DNA of 64,000 bases from JBDRED01 sp043820025 [NCBI: Elusimicrobiota bacterium]. GTDB taxonomy: Bacteria > RUG730 > JBDRED01. The notes below the pieces were generated by a model. The model did not search any database. It saw nothing but the letters and a program-made list of their open reading frames with translations, and was not told where the DNA came from. Shown here piece after piece: positions 17,612-27,384 of the stretch (position 1 is its first letter; every line of letters begins with the position of its first letter). The stretch covers positions 18,434 through 82,433 of the forward strand of contig JBDRED010000028.1 of assembly GCA_043820025.1 (NCBI GenBank), written 5' to 3'. Position numbers and translations under genes: made by a program.

Positions 17612-19159
17612 TTATTTTCTTATTCTATTTTTTATTGCGTTATAAAAAATATGCGCCTCTTCTACTTTTAGAAAATATGTTATTATTCCATAAACAACTG
17701 TTCCGAATACAATTGAAACAAGCACCTGCAAAAGCTTATGTCCGGCAAAAACCGCATACGCTGAAAAATAACAGACACCGCCCATAATAAACCCTGCTAA
17801 AATAACCTTTAATGCTGTCCAGAAAATGCGCTTCAATCCTAATTTTCCAATTTTCTGCCTCAACGCGCTCATCAGAAATATTACATTAAACGCAGAAGAT
17901 ATCGCTGTGGCAAGCGCTAATCCCCCGACATTTAAATAATTAATCAAGATAATATTAAGTTCAACATTTAATATCATAGCAAACACCGCGATCTTTACGG
18001 GAGTTTTAGTGTCTTTCAGCGCATAAAACGCGGTAGCTAAAATCTTTACGCCTGCGTAAGCGCTAATGCCAATAGCGTAAAAAACAAGCGCAAACGCTGT
18101 CATCTCACTCGCTCTCGCGTCAAACCTTCCTCGTTCAAACAATACGCTGACTATCGGTTTTGCTAAAATCATTAAACCTATCGACGACGGAACCAGAAGA
18201 TACATCATAATGCGCATGCTTGATTGAATTGTGGCCTTCATCTCTTCAATGTTTTTATAAGCCGCTGATTTAGATAGAGAAGGCAGGGAAACGCTCGCAA
18301 CGGCTATTCCGAATAATGCCAGCGGAAACAGCATCAAGTGATTCGCGTAGTAAAGCGCCGTAACACTGCCCTCAGCCAGCCATGACGCGCAAATAACGTC
18401 AACAAATGCGTTTATCTGATCCACAGACACAGCAATGGTCGAAGGCGCCATGAGCATAAGCACCCGCCTGAATCCCTTATTTGCTGATTCAAAATATGGC
18501 GCTATCTTTATTTTACTTTTTATTATAGACGGCAATTGAAATAAGCACTGCATTGCTCCGCCGCATACAACTCCTACCGCAAGCCCCTTTATCGGCACTG
18601 CTAAAAATGGGCAGACAACAAAAAGAAAAAATAATTCTGAAATACTCAAGAAACAAGGCGCTGCCGCAGGCACCATGAAAATTTGATGCGCGTGGAGTAT
18701 ACCCATAAAAATAGCGGATAACCCAATAGCAATGAAGAACGGGAACATTAAACGCGTCAGCGTCACAGCTAAACGCATGCGCTCAGGATACGACGTAAAT
18801 CCGGGAGCTATGGTTTTTACAATAAGCGGAGTAAACACAATGCCTAGAATTGTTACTATAATCAAAATAATGGTGAAAAAAGTTATAACAGTGCCTAAGA
18901 ACTTATCCCTTTCTTCCCGGGTTTTATGTTCTAAATATTCTGTATAAATCGGTATAAAGGCAGCAGTAAGCGACCCCTCGCCCAAGAGCCTCCGTAAGAG
19001 ATTTGGTATTCTGTAAGCCACATAAAAGGAGTCTGCTACCCAATTAGCTCCAAAAAAATTCGCTATAGCCATATCACGCGCATAACCCAAAATCCTGGAC
19101 ATAAGCGTTCCTGTAGTGATTTTGCCGACATTACGTAATATGTGTTTAGTTTGATTCAT
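17612..19159 (-). CDS. murJ: Lipid II flippase MurJ (MviN family)
   Basis: The 515-residue protein has about 14 transmembrane helices and belongs to the MOP exporter superfamily. The N-terminus, SRILGYARDMAIANFFGA, then ADSFYVAYRIPNLLRRLLGEGSLTAAFIP, is the classical MurJ signature with its conserved arginines. It flips lipid-linked peptidoglycan precursor to the periplasm. It ends 86 bp upstream of uvrC, and a GGGGACAGTCCC copy lies before its start. The Shine-Dalgarno is the AAAAAGG stretch. Confidence 0.94.
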   Translation of the reverse strand: MNQTKHILRNVGKITTGTLMSRILGYARDMAIANFFGANWVADSFYVAYRIPNLLRRLLGEGSLTAAFIPIYTEYLEHKTREERDKFLGTVITFFTIILIIVTILGIVFTPLIVKTIAPGFTSYPERMRLAVTLTRLMFPFFIAIGLSAIFMGILHAHQIFMVPAAAPCFLSISELFFLFVVCPFLAVPIKGLAVGVVCGGAMQCLFQLPSIIKSKIKIAPYFESANKGFRRVLMLMAPSTIAVSVDQINAFVDVICASWLAEGSVTALYYANHLMLFPLALFGIAVASVSLPSLSKSAAYKNIEEMKATIQSSMRIMMYLLVPSSIGLMILAKPIVSVLFERGRFDARASEMTAFALVFYAIGISAYAGVKILATAFYALKDTKTPVKIAVFAMILNVELNIILINYLNVGGLALATAISSAFNVIFLMSALRQKIGKLGLKRIFWTALKVILAGFIMGGVCYFSAYAVFAGHKLLQVLVSIVFGTVVYGIITYFLKVEEAHIFYNAIKNRIRK

Positions 19160-19183
19160 GTCATTACCTTTTTCAATCTCAGA

Positions 19184-19195
19184 GGGGACAGTCCC
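19184..19195. repeat. Single GGGGACAGTCCC repeat copy
   Basis: One half-unit of the dispersed GGGGACAGTCCC family lies between the divergent murJ and rpsT genes, about 25 bp upstream of the murJ start. The other copies cluster at 47371-62298. Confidence 0.6.
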
Positions 19196-19253
19196 TGTTA
19201 AATTCTTCTGAATCCTGAATTCTATTTATAATAATACATAATACATTTTTTGT

Positions 19254-19282
19254 TTGACTTTTTCTATTGTTTTTGTTAACTT
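19254..19282 (+). promoter_or_regulatory. Probable rpsT promoter
   Basis: TTGACT (19254-19259) is a good -35. The matching -10 at 17-nt spacing is only TAACTT (19277-19282). A strong AGGAGG (19298-19303) follows, 8 nt before ATG. Confidence 0.4.
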
Positions 19283-19311
19283 AAACTACACTTTTTTAGG
19301 AGGCTAACACT

Positions 19312-19590
19312 ATGGCAAAGCTTAAAACCGGAAGGCATACATCAGCATTAAAGGAACTGCGTAAGAGTATAAAACGAAAGGCTAACAACGCCCCACGTAA
19401 AACATATATACGCACATTAACAAAAAAGATCGAACTTGCCGTAAAAAACAAGGATCTCGATGGCGTTAAGAAACTTCTTAATGAGGCTTTTTCCGCATTT
19501 GACCGCGCTGCAAAAACAAACCTTATTCATAAGAAAAACAGCGATAGGAACAAATCACGCTTAGCGAAAAAGGTTTCATCTCTATCATAA
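19312..19590 (+). CDS. rpsT: 30S ribosomal protein S20
   Basis: The 92-residue, very basic helical protein binds 16S rRNA. It has the S20 pattern, with repeated Lys/Arg helices, KNKDLDGVKKLLNEAFSAFDRAAKTNLIHKKNSDRNKSRL. It is monocistronic on the plus strand, with a good AGGAGG site and a hairpin terminator. It is convergent with holA. Confidence 0.95.
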   Translation: MAKLKTGRHTSALKELRKSIKRKANNAPRKTYIRTLTKKIELAVKNKDLDGVKKLLNEAFSAFDRAAKTNLIHKKNSDRNKSRLAKKVSSLS

Positions 19591-19605
19591 CGCAGTAATT
19601 ATTAG

Positions 19606-19648
19606 AGGGCTAAACTCAGTAGTAATACCATTGAGCTTAGCCCTTTTT
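19606..19648 (+). terminator. rpsT terminator shared by convergent holA
   Basis: AGGGCTAAACTCA (19606-19618) pairs with TGAGCTTAGCCCT (19632-19644), with one mismatch and a 13-nt loop. A run of T follows. The right arm overlaps the holA stop codon, so it may also affect the leftward message. Confidence 0.75.
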
Positions 19649-20623
19649 AATAATACGCGTTATATCAACAATTATTCTTTCCATTATAATCTCAGGAGAA
19701 AGTTTTCCGGTCTTTATACTGCAGTCAGAGTCTGCAAGAATATTAATTATCTGCGCTAATTGTTTATTATTGTATTTAGGCGCTGTATATTGAAAACTTG
19801 GATCAAGGAACGGAATAACGCGCAAAGACTTAAGCGCCTGGGCTGAAGCCGCTCCTTCTTGAATTAATGTATTGTACTTGTAGAACTTTATAAACCTGTC
19901 TGATAGTGCGTATAGCATAAAATTCAGAGAGCGCGGATCATTTAATGATATATGCAAAAGCATTCTTAACGCGTCTTTATACTTGCCATCGCTCACCTTC
20001 GCGCTCCATTCATAAACATTCGAATCTCCGGAAAGCATAACAGCCGCGACATCATCGCGCGTAATAACGCCTCTCCCTTCGCTATAACTAATCATTGACT
20101 CTATCTCTTTGCCAACATCAACTGTGTTTTCGCCCACAAGCTCAACAAACGCGTGAAGAGCGTCTTCATTTATGCGCGCCTTTCTTTTTAGGCATTCCGC
20201 ATACACAAGTTTTGTCAGATCAGATTTTTTGTACGGCCAAAATATCCTGGCATCGGAATTATCAGTCAAGGTTTTAAACCATGCTTCTGATTTATTCGGA
20301 CGTTCGGGGTTTACAACTATTAGATAAGTAAATGGGCTTGGATTCTTAGAATATTCAGCAAGCTTTTTTTTATCTTTAGCTTGATACGCTCCGGCGTTTT
20401 TAAGTATTATTAATCTCTTTTGCGACGAGAAAGGCAGTGTATTTGCGGTCTGAGCAACTTCGTCAAATCCTGTTTCGTCAGCATAAAAAATATTTATATC
20501 AAATTCAGAAATCCCCTCCTTAACAAACCCGGCCTTTAGAGCATCTACCTCTCTATCTATAGCAATGCTGTTAGCTCCTGAATAAAAATAAATATTAGCG
20601 CTCTTCTGCTTTGCTTTTGCCAT
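19637..20623 (-). CDS. holA: DNA polymerase III delta subunit
   Basis: The 328-residue clamp-loader subunit opens the sliding clamp. The YFYSGANSIAIDREVDALK opening, FSSQKRLIILKNA and the C-terminal alpha-helical collar fit HolA. Its ATG overlaps the lptE stop by one base. The arrangement leuS-lptE-holA with rpsT nearby is a conserved bacterial cluster, supporting both names. Confidence 0.9.
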   Translation of the reverse strand: MAKAKQKSANIYFYSGANSIAIDREVDALKAGFVKEGISEFDINIFYADETGFDEVAQTANTLPFSSQKRLIILKNAGAYQAKDKKKLAEYSKNPSPFTYLIVVNPERPNKSEAWFKTLTDNSDARIFWPYKKSDLTKLVYAECLKRKARINEDALHAFVELVGENTVDVGKEIESMISYSEGRGVITRDDVAAVMLSGDSNVYEWSAKVSDGKYKDALRMLLHISLNDPRSLNFMLYALSDRFIKFYKYNTLIQEGAASAQALKSLRVIPFLDPSFQYTAPKYNNKQLAQIINILADSDCSIKTGKLSPEIIMERIIVDITRIIKKG

Positions 20624-21147
20624 TACTCCTTCCTCTCGCTAATCCTTTCGGCAATATCCTCGGCTAAGTATTTGAGCGCTCTTGTTTGCGCTTCCTTTTC
20701 CAGCGTGACATCGCTCTTCCCGGAAGTATCCACAACGCTTGTGAAAAATATATCATCGCCTGTTATACCCTTTTCACGCCATATAACTTCCTCATCGCTC
20801 GTTCTTTTCATTATAACATTCGCGAATATAAGAAGCTGATATTCCTCTACCTCATTATCTTTGCTAAAGGTAAGCGGCATAAGCTTATAATCTGAAATTC
20901 TGCCTTCAATATAGTATTCAGAAGTCTCTTTGTTTGTTAACACAACATACCTGCTGCTCATAAGTTCGTTGATTATAATATTTGTCAGCGCGGACTCTAA
21001 GCCATAATAAACCGTGTCATTAGAGAATTGCGTTAAATAAACATTAACCGGTTCCTGGAATTTCTCTGAATCTGCTTTAGGCGCGCTCGCGCACCCGGCC
21101 AATAAAAATAATGATACCATGACAAACGATATTAATATTCTTTTCAT
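20623..21147 (-). CDS. lptE: LPS-assembly lipoprotein LptE
   Basis: The 174-residue outer-membrane lipoprotein has the lipobox FLLAGC with Cys19. The mature body, VNVYLTQFSNDTVYYGLESALTNIIINELMSS, then YIEGRISDYKL, fits the LptE fold. LptE plugs the LptD barrel and helps place LPS at the cell surface. I chose ATG 21147 with GGAGGT 4 nt away over an upstream start inside a repeat. The leuS-lptE-holA context strengthens the call. LptD is not in the window. Confidence 0.8.
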   Translation of the reverse strand: MKRILISFVMVSLFLLAGCASAPKADSEKFQEPVNVYLTQFSNDTVYYGLESALTNIIINELMSSRYVVLTNKETSEYYIEGRISDYKLMPLTFSKDNEVEEYQLLIFANVIMKRTSDEEVIWREKGITGDDIFFTSVVDTSGKSDVTLEKEAQTRALKYLAEDIAERISERKE

Positions 21148-21170
21148 CTTACCTCCCAAAAAAGTTAATG

Positions 21171-21207
21171 AGCGACACGAAGTGCCGTCCCCGCGAAAAC
21201 GGGGATC
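21171..21207. repeat. Dispersed hairpin repeat, CGACACGAAGTG / CCCCGC type (copy 1)
   Basis: A 37-bp unit has two possible stems, CGACAC-GAA-GTGCCG and CCCCG-CGAAAA-CGGGG. It recurs almost identically at 40269-40305. Both copies sit just ahead of the ribosome binding site of a minus-strand gene (lptE here, accB there). Confidence 0.6.
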
Positions 21208-21303
21208 TAGTTTCAAAAGTTATTATAATAAATCCCCCTAACCCCATTTGAAAAAAAGGGGGATTAAGGATGTTTTTGTATTATAATTCTTCCGGCTTCC
21301 GGC

Positions 21304-23754
21304 TTACACTACTATATTTATCAATTTATTCGGAACAAATATTTTCTTAACTATATTTTTACCCTCAATAAAAGACTTTACCTTTTCATTTTCTAATATA
21401 ATCTTCTCTAAATCATTTTGAGGCATATCGCGCTTAACATTTAACTTTGTCCTAAGCTTTCCATTAACCTGCACAATAAAAGTAACCTCTGTCTTCATTG
21501 TTTTATTTTCATCAAAAACAGGCCATGCTTCATTAAACAGCCCGCCTTTATTATTTATACGCCATAATTCCTCGGAAATGTGCGGGGTTATAGGATAGAG
21601 CATTACAACAATCGCTAAAACATAATCAATACAGACTTTTACGTCAATATCGTTCTTATCCTTTTGCCGGTACAGATAATTAACAGCCTCCATAACGCGG
21701 GCGATTGCCGTGTTATAAGAAAAACTATTCATATCATCCGTTATGCTCTTTATTGTAATATTCATCTCTATCTCTACATCTTTAATAAATTCCTCTGATC
21801 CTTTACTCACAGGCATACTAATTAAATCGTCGGCTAATCTCCATAATCTGTTTAAAAATCTACGCGCTCCCTCAATCCCATCCTCGCTCCATTCCAAATC
21901 CTTTGTCGGAGGCGAAGCAAAAAGAGTAAAGAGCCTTAATGCGTCAGTGCCGTATTTATCGAGCATATCATTAGGATCGACTATATTGCCTTTTGATTTG
22001 GACATCTTAGCTCCATCCTTAATAACCATACCTTGATTTAATAGCCTGGTAAACGGCTCGCCGGCTTGAGCCTTTAGCATACCCATATCTATTAATACCT
22101 TATTAAAAAATCTTGCGTACAAAAGATGCATACAAGCATGCTCAGGCCCGCCGACATATTGGTCAACAGGCATCCAGTAATCAACCGCTTCTTTACTAAA
22201 AGGCAGTTTAGTGTTTTTTGGATCGCAATATCTTAAAAAATACCAGGAAGAATCGACAAATGTATCCATTGTATCCGTTTCCCGCCGCGCTTTGCCGCCG
22301 CATACAGGGCATTTTGTATTAACAAATTCCTCGGCATATTTAAGCGGAGAGTCTCCCATTCCTCTAAACTCAATATTTTTAGGAAGCTTAACCGGCAGGT
22401 CATTCTCGTTAACAGCCTGCATACCGCATTTATCGCAATAGACAAATGGTATTGGCGTGCCCCAGTATCTCTGACGAGAAATTAACCAGTCTTTAAATCT
22501 GTAATGTTTCTTAAAAGATCCTCTCTTTTTAGATATTAAATATTCCGTAATATTTTTTTTAGCTGTCTCTGTGTCGCATCCGTCAAACCGGCCTGAATTA
22601 ATTAGCGCGCCATAATCCTCAAACGCCTTGCCTTCGGGCGCTTTAACGCTCCGGTCTTTTGGAGCAATAACAGTCTTAATACTGAGATTATATTTTTGCG
22701 CAAACTCATAGTCTCTCTGATCATGGGCAGGAACAGCCATAACAGCGCCTGTTCCATATTCCAATAAAACATAATTACCTATCCAGATAGGAACCGTTTC
22801 TCCTGTAATGGGGTGCACTGCGTTAGCGCCTGTGTATATTCCAACCTTATCCTGTGTTTGCCTATCAAGCGTTGACTGTATTGAAACCTTTTCTATGAAC
22901 TCATTAATCTCTTTTTTGCGCGCCGCGCCTTTTACTAATTTTTTAGAAAGCTCATGTTCAGGCGCAAGCACAATATAAGTAACGCCTAAAAGCGTATCAG
23001 CTCTTGTAGTGAACACATCTATAGTGTCGTCTGCGCCTTCAACAGAAAACCGTATTATGGATCCCTTGCTTTCGCCTATCCAGTTTTTCTGCATTGTTAT
23101 GATACGTTCTGCCCATCCTTCCCGAATAAGCTCATGATCTTTCAAAAGCGCTTCTTTATAATCAGTTATCTTAAAAAACCATTGCTCAAGTTCTTTTTGC
23201 GCAACAAGAGACTCGCATCTCCAGCATTTCCCCTCTTCAACCTGTTCATTTGCTAATACTGTCTCGCAATCAGGACACCAATTAACCGTAGCCCTTTTCC
23301 TGTAAACAAGCCCTTTCTCATAAAATTTTAAAAACAGCCACTGATTCCATCTGTAGTAATCATCCTTGCAGGTAGTAACCTCGCGCGCCCAATCATAACT
23401 GAATCCCATACGCCTAAGCTGGCCGCGCATTGCTTCTATGTTTGACATAGTCCAGTCTTCCGGGTCCTTTTTATATTTAACAGCCGCGTTTTCAGCAGGC
23501 AGGCCAAAGGAATCCCAGCCAATCGGATGCATAACATAATACCCCTGCATTCTTCTATGCCGCGCAATAACATCCGCTATTGTATAATTGCGCACATGCC
23601 CCATATGCAGTTTACCCGACGGATATGGAAACATTTCTAATATATAGTATTTTTTTTCTTTCTTCTTTGGATCTTCTGTAACGGTAAACAGGCCTTTATC
23701 ATTCCAATATTTCTGCCACCTTTCTTCGATCTCATGCGGGTCATACGTTCTCAC
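21304..23754 (-). CDS. leuS: Leucyl-tRNA synthetase
   Basis: The 816-residue class I synthetase has the HIGH motif as HMGH (residues 50-53) within FPYPSGKLHMGH, and KMSKS as KMSKSKGN. An editing (CP1) domain with TTRADTLLGVTY and a zinc-binding region with CDKCGM and CPVCGGKARRE are also present. The C-terminal part ends in VFIVQVNGKLR-like and IVKKIFVPNKLINIVV. It is complete and standard for bacteria. Confidence 0.97.
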   Translation of the reverse strand: MRTYDPHEIEERWQKYWNDKGLFTVTEDPKKKEKKYYILEMFPYPSGKLHMGHVRNYTIADVIARHRRMQGYYVMHPIGWDSFGLPAENAAVKYKKDPEDWTMSNIEAMRGQLRRMGFSYDWAREVTTCKDDYYRWNQWLFLKFYEKGLVYRKRATVNWCPDCETVLANEQVEEGKCWRCESLVAQKELEQWFFKITDYKEALLKDHELIREGWAERIITMQKNWIGESKGSIIRFSVEGADDTIDVFTTRADTLLGVTYIVLAPEHELSKKLVKGAARKKEINEFIEKVSIQSTLDRQTQDKVGIYTGANAVHPITGETVPIWIGNYVLLEYGTGAVMAVPAHDQRDYEFAQKYNLSIKTVIAPKDRSVKAPEGKAFEDYGALINSGRFDGCDTETAKKNITEYLISKKRGSFKKHYRFKDWLISRQRYWGTPIPFVYCDKCGMQAVNENDLPVKLPKNIEFRGMGDSPLKYAEEFVNTKCPVCGGKARRETDTMDTFVDSSWYFLRYCDPKNTKLPFSKEAVDYWMPVDQYVGGPEHACMHLLYARFFNKVLIDMGMLKAQAGEPFTRLLNQGMVIKDGAKMSKSKGNIVDPNDMLDKYGTDALRLFTLFASPPTKDLEWSEDGIEGARRFLNRLWRLADDLISMPVSKGSEEFIKDVEIEMNITIKSITDDMNSFSYNTAIARVMEAVNYLYRQKDKNDIDVKVCIDYVLAIVVMLYPITPHISEELWRINNKGGLFNEAWPVFDENKTMKTEVTFIVQVNGKLRTKLNVKRDMPQNDLEKIILENEKVKSFIEGKNIVKKIFVPNKLINIVV

Positions 23755-23793
23755 TCTATCCTCCTAAGCAAAGTCTAATGAATTAATAAGTTA

Positions 23794-24594
23794 TTATGAT
23801 TCTTCTGAATTCCGGCTTCTGACTTCTAAATTCTCTAGGAATATAAAATATTCTATATTGCCTTTAGGCCCTTTTATACCGGACCGGCATATTCCCTTTA
23901 TATCAAATTTCAAATCTTCGCAAAACATCTTAATATTAGACACAGCCTCTTCTCTAATTTTATCGTCAACAACCACGCCTTTTTTTACCTTTTTAGGCCC
24001 TACCTCAAACTGCGGTTTTATAAGCGCGAATATCCTATAAGGCGGTTTTAAAATTTCCTTCAGCCTTGGCAGAATCTTTGTAAGAGATATAAAACTTGCG
24101 TCTACAGTTGCAAAGTCAATGTGTTCGATAACTTCGTTAGCGTCCCAGTATCTTATATTTGTTTTCTCAATACATACAACACGCGGGTCATTTCGCAAAG
24201 ACCAGTCTAACTGGCCATATCCCACATCCAGCGCATAAACCTTTTTGGCTCCTCTTTTTAGCATGCAGTCAGTAAATCCGCCTGTAGAAGCTCCAACATC
24301 AAGACAAACATTATTTTCTAAATTGATATTAAATTCTTCCAACGCTCCGTCGAGTTTTAATCCGCCTCTTGAAACAAAGCTTTTAATACCGTTATCCTGA
24401 ACAACAATTGAATCAGCGCCGCTTATTTTATGGCCGGGTTTTGCGCAAACCTTTCCATTTACCAGAACACTGCCGCCGACTATTTTAAGATGCGCTTCGC
24501 CCCTGCTTTTAGCGTATTTTTTTTCAAATAAAACAGTATCAAGCCTTTTCCTTTGCGAGTGTTCGTTCTGTAATAATTCTTTTGAATCTTTCAT
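23794..24594 (-). CDS. tlyA: TlyA-family rRNA 2'-O-methyltransferase (S4 domain)
   Basis: The 266-residue protein has an N-terminal S4 RNA-binding domain with RLDTVLFEKKYAKSRGEA, then an FtsJ-like methyltransferase domain with DVGASTGGFTDCMLKRGA. The K-D-K-E residues are in FVSRGGLKL, VDASFISL and ALIKPQFEV. TlyA methylates C1409/C1920 of rRNA, though many members are annotated as hemolysin A. The start overlaps the dxs C-terminus by 56 nt, and no closer in-frame start with a ribosome site is visible. Confidence 0.88.
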   Translation of the reverse strand: MKDSKELLQNEHSQRKRLDTVLFEKKYAKSRGEAHLKIVGGSVLVNGKVCAKPGHKISGADSIVVQDNGIKSFVSRGGLKLDGALEEFNINLENNVCLDVGASTGGFTDCMLKRGAKKVYALDVGYGQLDWSLRNDPRVVCIEKTNIRYWDANEVIEHIDFATVDASFISLTKILPRLKEILKPPYRIFALIKPQFEVGPKKVKKGVVVDDKIREEAVSNIKMFCEDLKFDIKGICRSGIKGPKGNIEYFIFLENLEVRSRNSEES

Positions 24595-26416
24595 AAAGTT
24601 TATCCGCGCTTAGGCCATAAGCGTCACGAACAGTATTTACTGCTCCATGTTTAACAAAATCATCCGGAATACCAATACTGTATACAGGCACATCTATTCC
24701 TTCTAAGGTTTCCTTTACCGCGCTGCCGAATCCGCCCATAAGCGCGTTTTCCTCGACAGTAATAACGCATTTTACATCAGACGACATTTCAATAATTTTA
24801 TCTCTTTCTATAGGTTTCGCAAACCTTGCGTTAATAAATTTAATGAAACAGCCTTCATTTTCCAATTTTTGAACAGCCGACAATGAATTCCGGACTACGC
24901 CCCCAATAGCAATGACCAGCGCTTCGCCTTTCGTAATTCTCACATCGGGCCTGCCTATATCTAAAAGCGGTATATCGCTGTAAAGATTTAGGCCCAATCC
25001 CGAACCGCGCGGGTATCTAATAGCGCAAGGCCTATTCGAGTGAAAAGCTGTCTTAAGCATAGCCTGCAATTCTTTCTCATCAGCAGGCGCCATAACAATA
25101 ATATTTGGAATCATCCTAAGATATGAAAGGTCAAACACGCCATTATGAGTAGCACCGTCTTCTCCGACAATTCCCGCTCTGTCTAACGCAAGCACAACAG
25201 GCAGTTTTTGTAGACATATATCATGTATTATTTGATCAAATGCTCTCTGCATAAATGTTGAATAAATAGCGCATACAGGCTTAATGCCTCCGGAAGCAAG
25301 CCCTGCGGCAAATGTAAGAGCATGCTCTTCAGCTATGCCCACATCAAAAAATCTGTCAGGGAATTTCTTTGCGAATCGCGTAAGGCCTGTGCCTTCGGGC
25401 ATTGCGGCAGTAATTGCGACTATTCTCGGATCTTTTTCCGCTAAATTAACCAATGTGTCTCCAAACACCTTGGTGTATGACTGCGCTTCGCCTTCAGTCT
25501 TTCTTGAAACACCTGTTGCAGAATCAAAAGAACCTATTCCATGGAACCTTCCGGGATCATCTTCAGCCGGCTTATAGCCTTTTCCCTTTTTTGTTATTAT
25601 GTGCAGAAGAACAGGCCCTTTTAATCTTTTAATATTTTTCAGAGCCTCAATAAGGCCTTCTGTATCATGTCCGTCCATAGGCCCTAAATAACAAAATCCC
25701 ATCTCTTCAAAAAACATTCCGGGAGTAAGAAGGGTTTTCATACGTTTTGCCACCTTCATAAGCCCTTGGCTGTGTGAAGATACCCTTTTCGCGATTTTCT
25801 CAAGAAGCTCTTCCATTTCCATAAAGAACCCGCCTGATAAAATCTTGGTCAAATATTTTCCCAGGGCTCCAACACGCTCGGATATAAACATCTCATTGTC
25901 ATTGAGAATAACCAGCATATCCTTATTAAGATGCCCCGCATTATTTAGTCCTTCAAACGCAAGCCCGCCGGTCATTCCTCCATCGCCCACCACAGCCACA
26001 ATCCTTTGATCCCGGCCTAAAATATCCCTTGCGCACGCTATTCCCAAAGCCGCAGACACTGCTGTAGACGAATGCCCTGCGCCAAACGCGTCATACTCGC
26101 TTTCGCTGATTTTAGGAAAACCGCTTATGCCTTCCCACTGCCTTAATGATTTAAATTTATCCTTGCGGCCGCTAAGAATTTTATGAGCATAACTCTGATG
26201 CCCAACGTCCCATATAATTTTATCGTCAGGAAGATCAAAAACATAATGAAGCGCTATTGTAAGCTCAACAACACCCAGACTCCCGGCAAGATGGCCGCCA
26301 TTCTCTGACACAACCTTAATGATTAAACCGCGTAGTTCATCCGCAAGAGGTTTAAAATCCTGCTTCGAAATATTTTTAATATCATTAGGATTTTGTAATT
26401 TACTAAGTATAGACAT
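24539..26416 (-). CDS. dxs: 1-deoxy-D-xylulose-5-phosphate synthase
   Basis: The 625-residue TPP enzyme condenses pyruvate with glyceraldehyde 3-phosphate, the first step of the non-mevalonate isoprenoid pathway. The TPP motif is GDGGMTGG followed by GLNNAG. The DVGHQSYAHKIL and DVGIAEEHALTFAAGL segments contain the substrate-binding His and general-base Glu. It overlaps tlyA, its frequent neighbour, and follows two tRNA genes. Confidence 0.96.
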   Translation of the reverse strand: MSILSKLQNPNDIKNISKQDFKPLADELRGLIIKVVSENGGHLAGSLGVVELTIALHYVFDLPDDKIIWDVGHQSYAHKILSGRKDKFKSLRQWEGISGFPKISESEYDAFGAGHSSTAVSAALGIACARDILGRDQRIVAVVGDGGMTGGLAFEGLNNAGHLNKDMLVILNDNEMFISERVGALGKYLTKILSGGFFMEMEELLEKIAKRVSSHSQGLMKVAKRMKTLLTPGMFFEEMGFCYLGPMDGHDTEGLIEALKNIKRLKGPVLLHIITKKGKGYKPAEDDPGRFHGIGSFDSATGVSRKTEGEAQSYTKVFGDTLVNLAEKDPRIVAITAAMPEGTGLTRFAKKFPDRFFDVGIAEEHALTFAAGLASGGIKPVCAIYSTFMQRAFDQIIHDICLQKLPVVLALDRAGIVGEDGATHNGVFDLSYLRMIPNIIVMAPADEKELQAMLKTAFHSNRPCAIRYPRGSGLGLNLYSDIPLLDIGRPDVRITKGEALVIAIGGVVRNSLSAVQKLENEGCFIKFINARFAKPIERDKIIEMSSDVKCVITVEENALMGGFGSAVKETLEGIDVPVYSIGIPDDFVKHGAVNTVRDAYGLSADKLYERFKRIITERTLAKEKA

Positions 26417-26471
26417 ATCATTCCTCGCAAAATAATTCTACAGGAGGGAATATAGAAAAGCAAATAAAAAA

Positions 26472-26543
26472 TACGCCATGTGGGATTTGAACCTACAACC
26501 TACTGATTAAGAGTCAGTTGCTCTACCATTGAGCTAATGGCGC
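26472..26543 (-). tRNA. tRNA-Lys (anticodon CTT)
   Basis: The 72-nt cloverleaf has the acceptor stem GCGCCAT with ATGGCGT (first pair G-U) and the D-arm GCTC...GAGC. The anticodon loop is CTCTTAA, giving CUU, on an ACTGA/TCAGT stem. The T-loop is GTTCAAATC. CCA is not encoded. It lies 14 bp after tRNA-Arg. Confidence 0.93.
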
Positions 26544-26557
26544 ATAATATCAATCCA

Positions 26558-26631
<74 letters not shown>

Positions 26632-26781
26632 ACTGTATTAACAAAAAAGATAAAATTGCCTTAAATATCAGATAATTCGATAAATGCGCATATATTTTGT
26701 TTTGAGTTTAAAATGTTACACATTTTTGACGTAAAAGTAAAGATTTTTCTACTTTTTCAACTTTTTTCTTGGGAATACTGC

Positions 26782-27275
26782 AATACATGCGACACCCCCG
26801 CTGTAAAATAGCTAAACCGAGTAGAGATAATATTCTCAGGACCGCTTGAAATCCCCGCCGAGGATATTCTGCGCTTGGTGAAAATTCTCGCTCGTCCCGA
26901 CATTAGTCGGGACACCATGGCCGCTCGAATTTTCAACATCCCGCGAATATTATCTCTACTCAGCTTAATAGAATGAATTTAATATGTTTCTCCGCTTCAT
27001 AGCGGAGTGGTTTAGAAGCGCTGCGCAGCAAAAAATAAAGCGCGCGGTGTGTGAGCCCTGCCGCATCTTTTATCTAGTCCCAACTTTAGTTGGGGCGTAA
27101 ATTATTCATATTTAACGATATCTCCGGCAGGGCGAGTTCAAGAGCAGCGCATTTTTTGCAAGTTAGCAATTCTTAATCACGCAGCTCCGAAGCGGAGAAA
27201 AATATTAAATTCAAATATTGATTTTTAGTTTAAGTATAATATTAACTATTTTACAGCGGGGGTGCCGCATGTATT
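26782..27275. repeat. 494-bp non-coding element with 29-bp terminal inverted repeats and nested palindromes
   Basis: The ends (26782-26810 and 27247-27275) are inverted copies of a 29-bp sequence with one mismatch, containing ACATGCGACACCCCCGC. Inside are two large imperfect palindromes. The left is bounded by a perfect 17-bp pair (26819-26835 and 26945-26961) with a GTCCCGAC hairpin at its centre. The right is bounded by a 24-bp pair (26975-26998 and 27189-27212, one mismatch). No convincing gene is inside. It resembles a MITE-like mobile element and fills most of the gap between tRNA-Arg and the next gene. A small relative lies at 1641-1780. Confidence 0.8.
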
Positions 27276-27324
27276 ATATCATTCCCATTTCTGCTTTTTC
27301 TTCTTTGCCCATAATACATTTCAC

Positions 27325-27354
27325 TTGCCGAACAGAATATTTATTATATATAAT
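27325..27354 (+). promoter_or_regulatory. Probable promoter of the cyclic-nucleotide-binding gene
   Basis: TTGCCG (27325-27330) and TATAAT (27349-27354) are 18 nt apart, 30 bp before ATG 27385, which has GAGG ahead of it. It lies just outside the inverted-repeat element. Confidence 0.5.
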
Positions 27355-27384
27355 CATTCATTAATAAACTAAGCGAGGTAATAT

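Noticed and set aside
26757-26939. A 60-codon minus-strand frame in the inverted-repeat element
   Set aside because: It spans the terminal repeat and one palindrome arm, has no ribosome site and is best seen as chance within the repeat.
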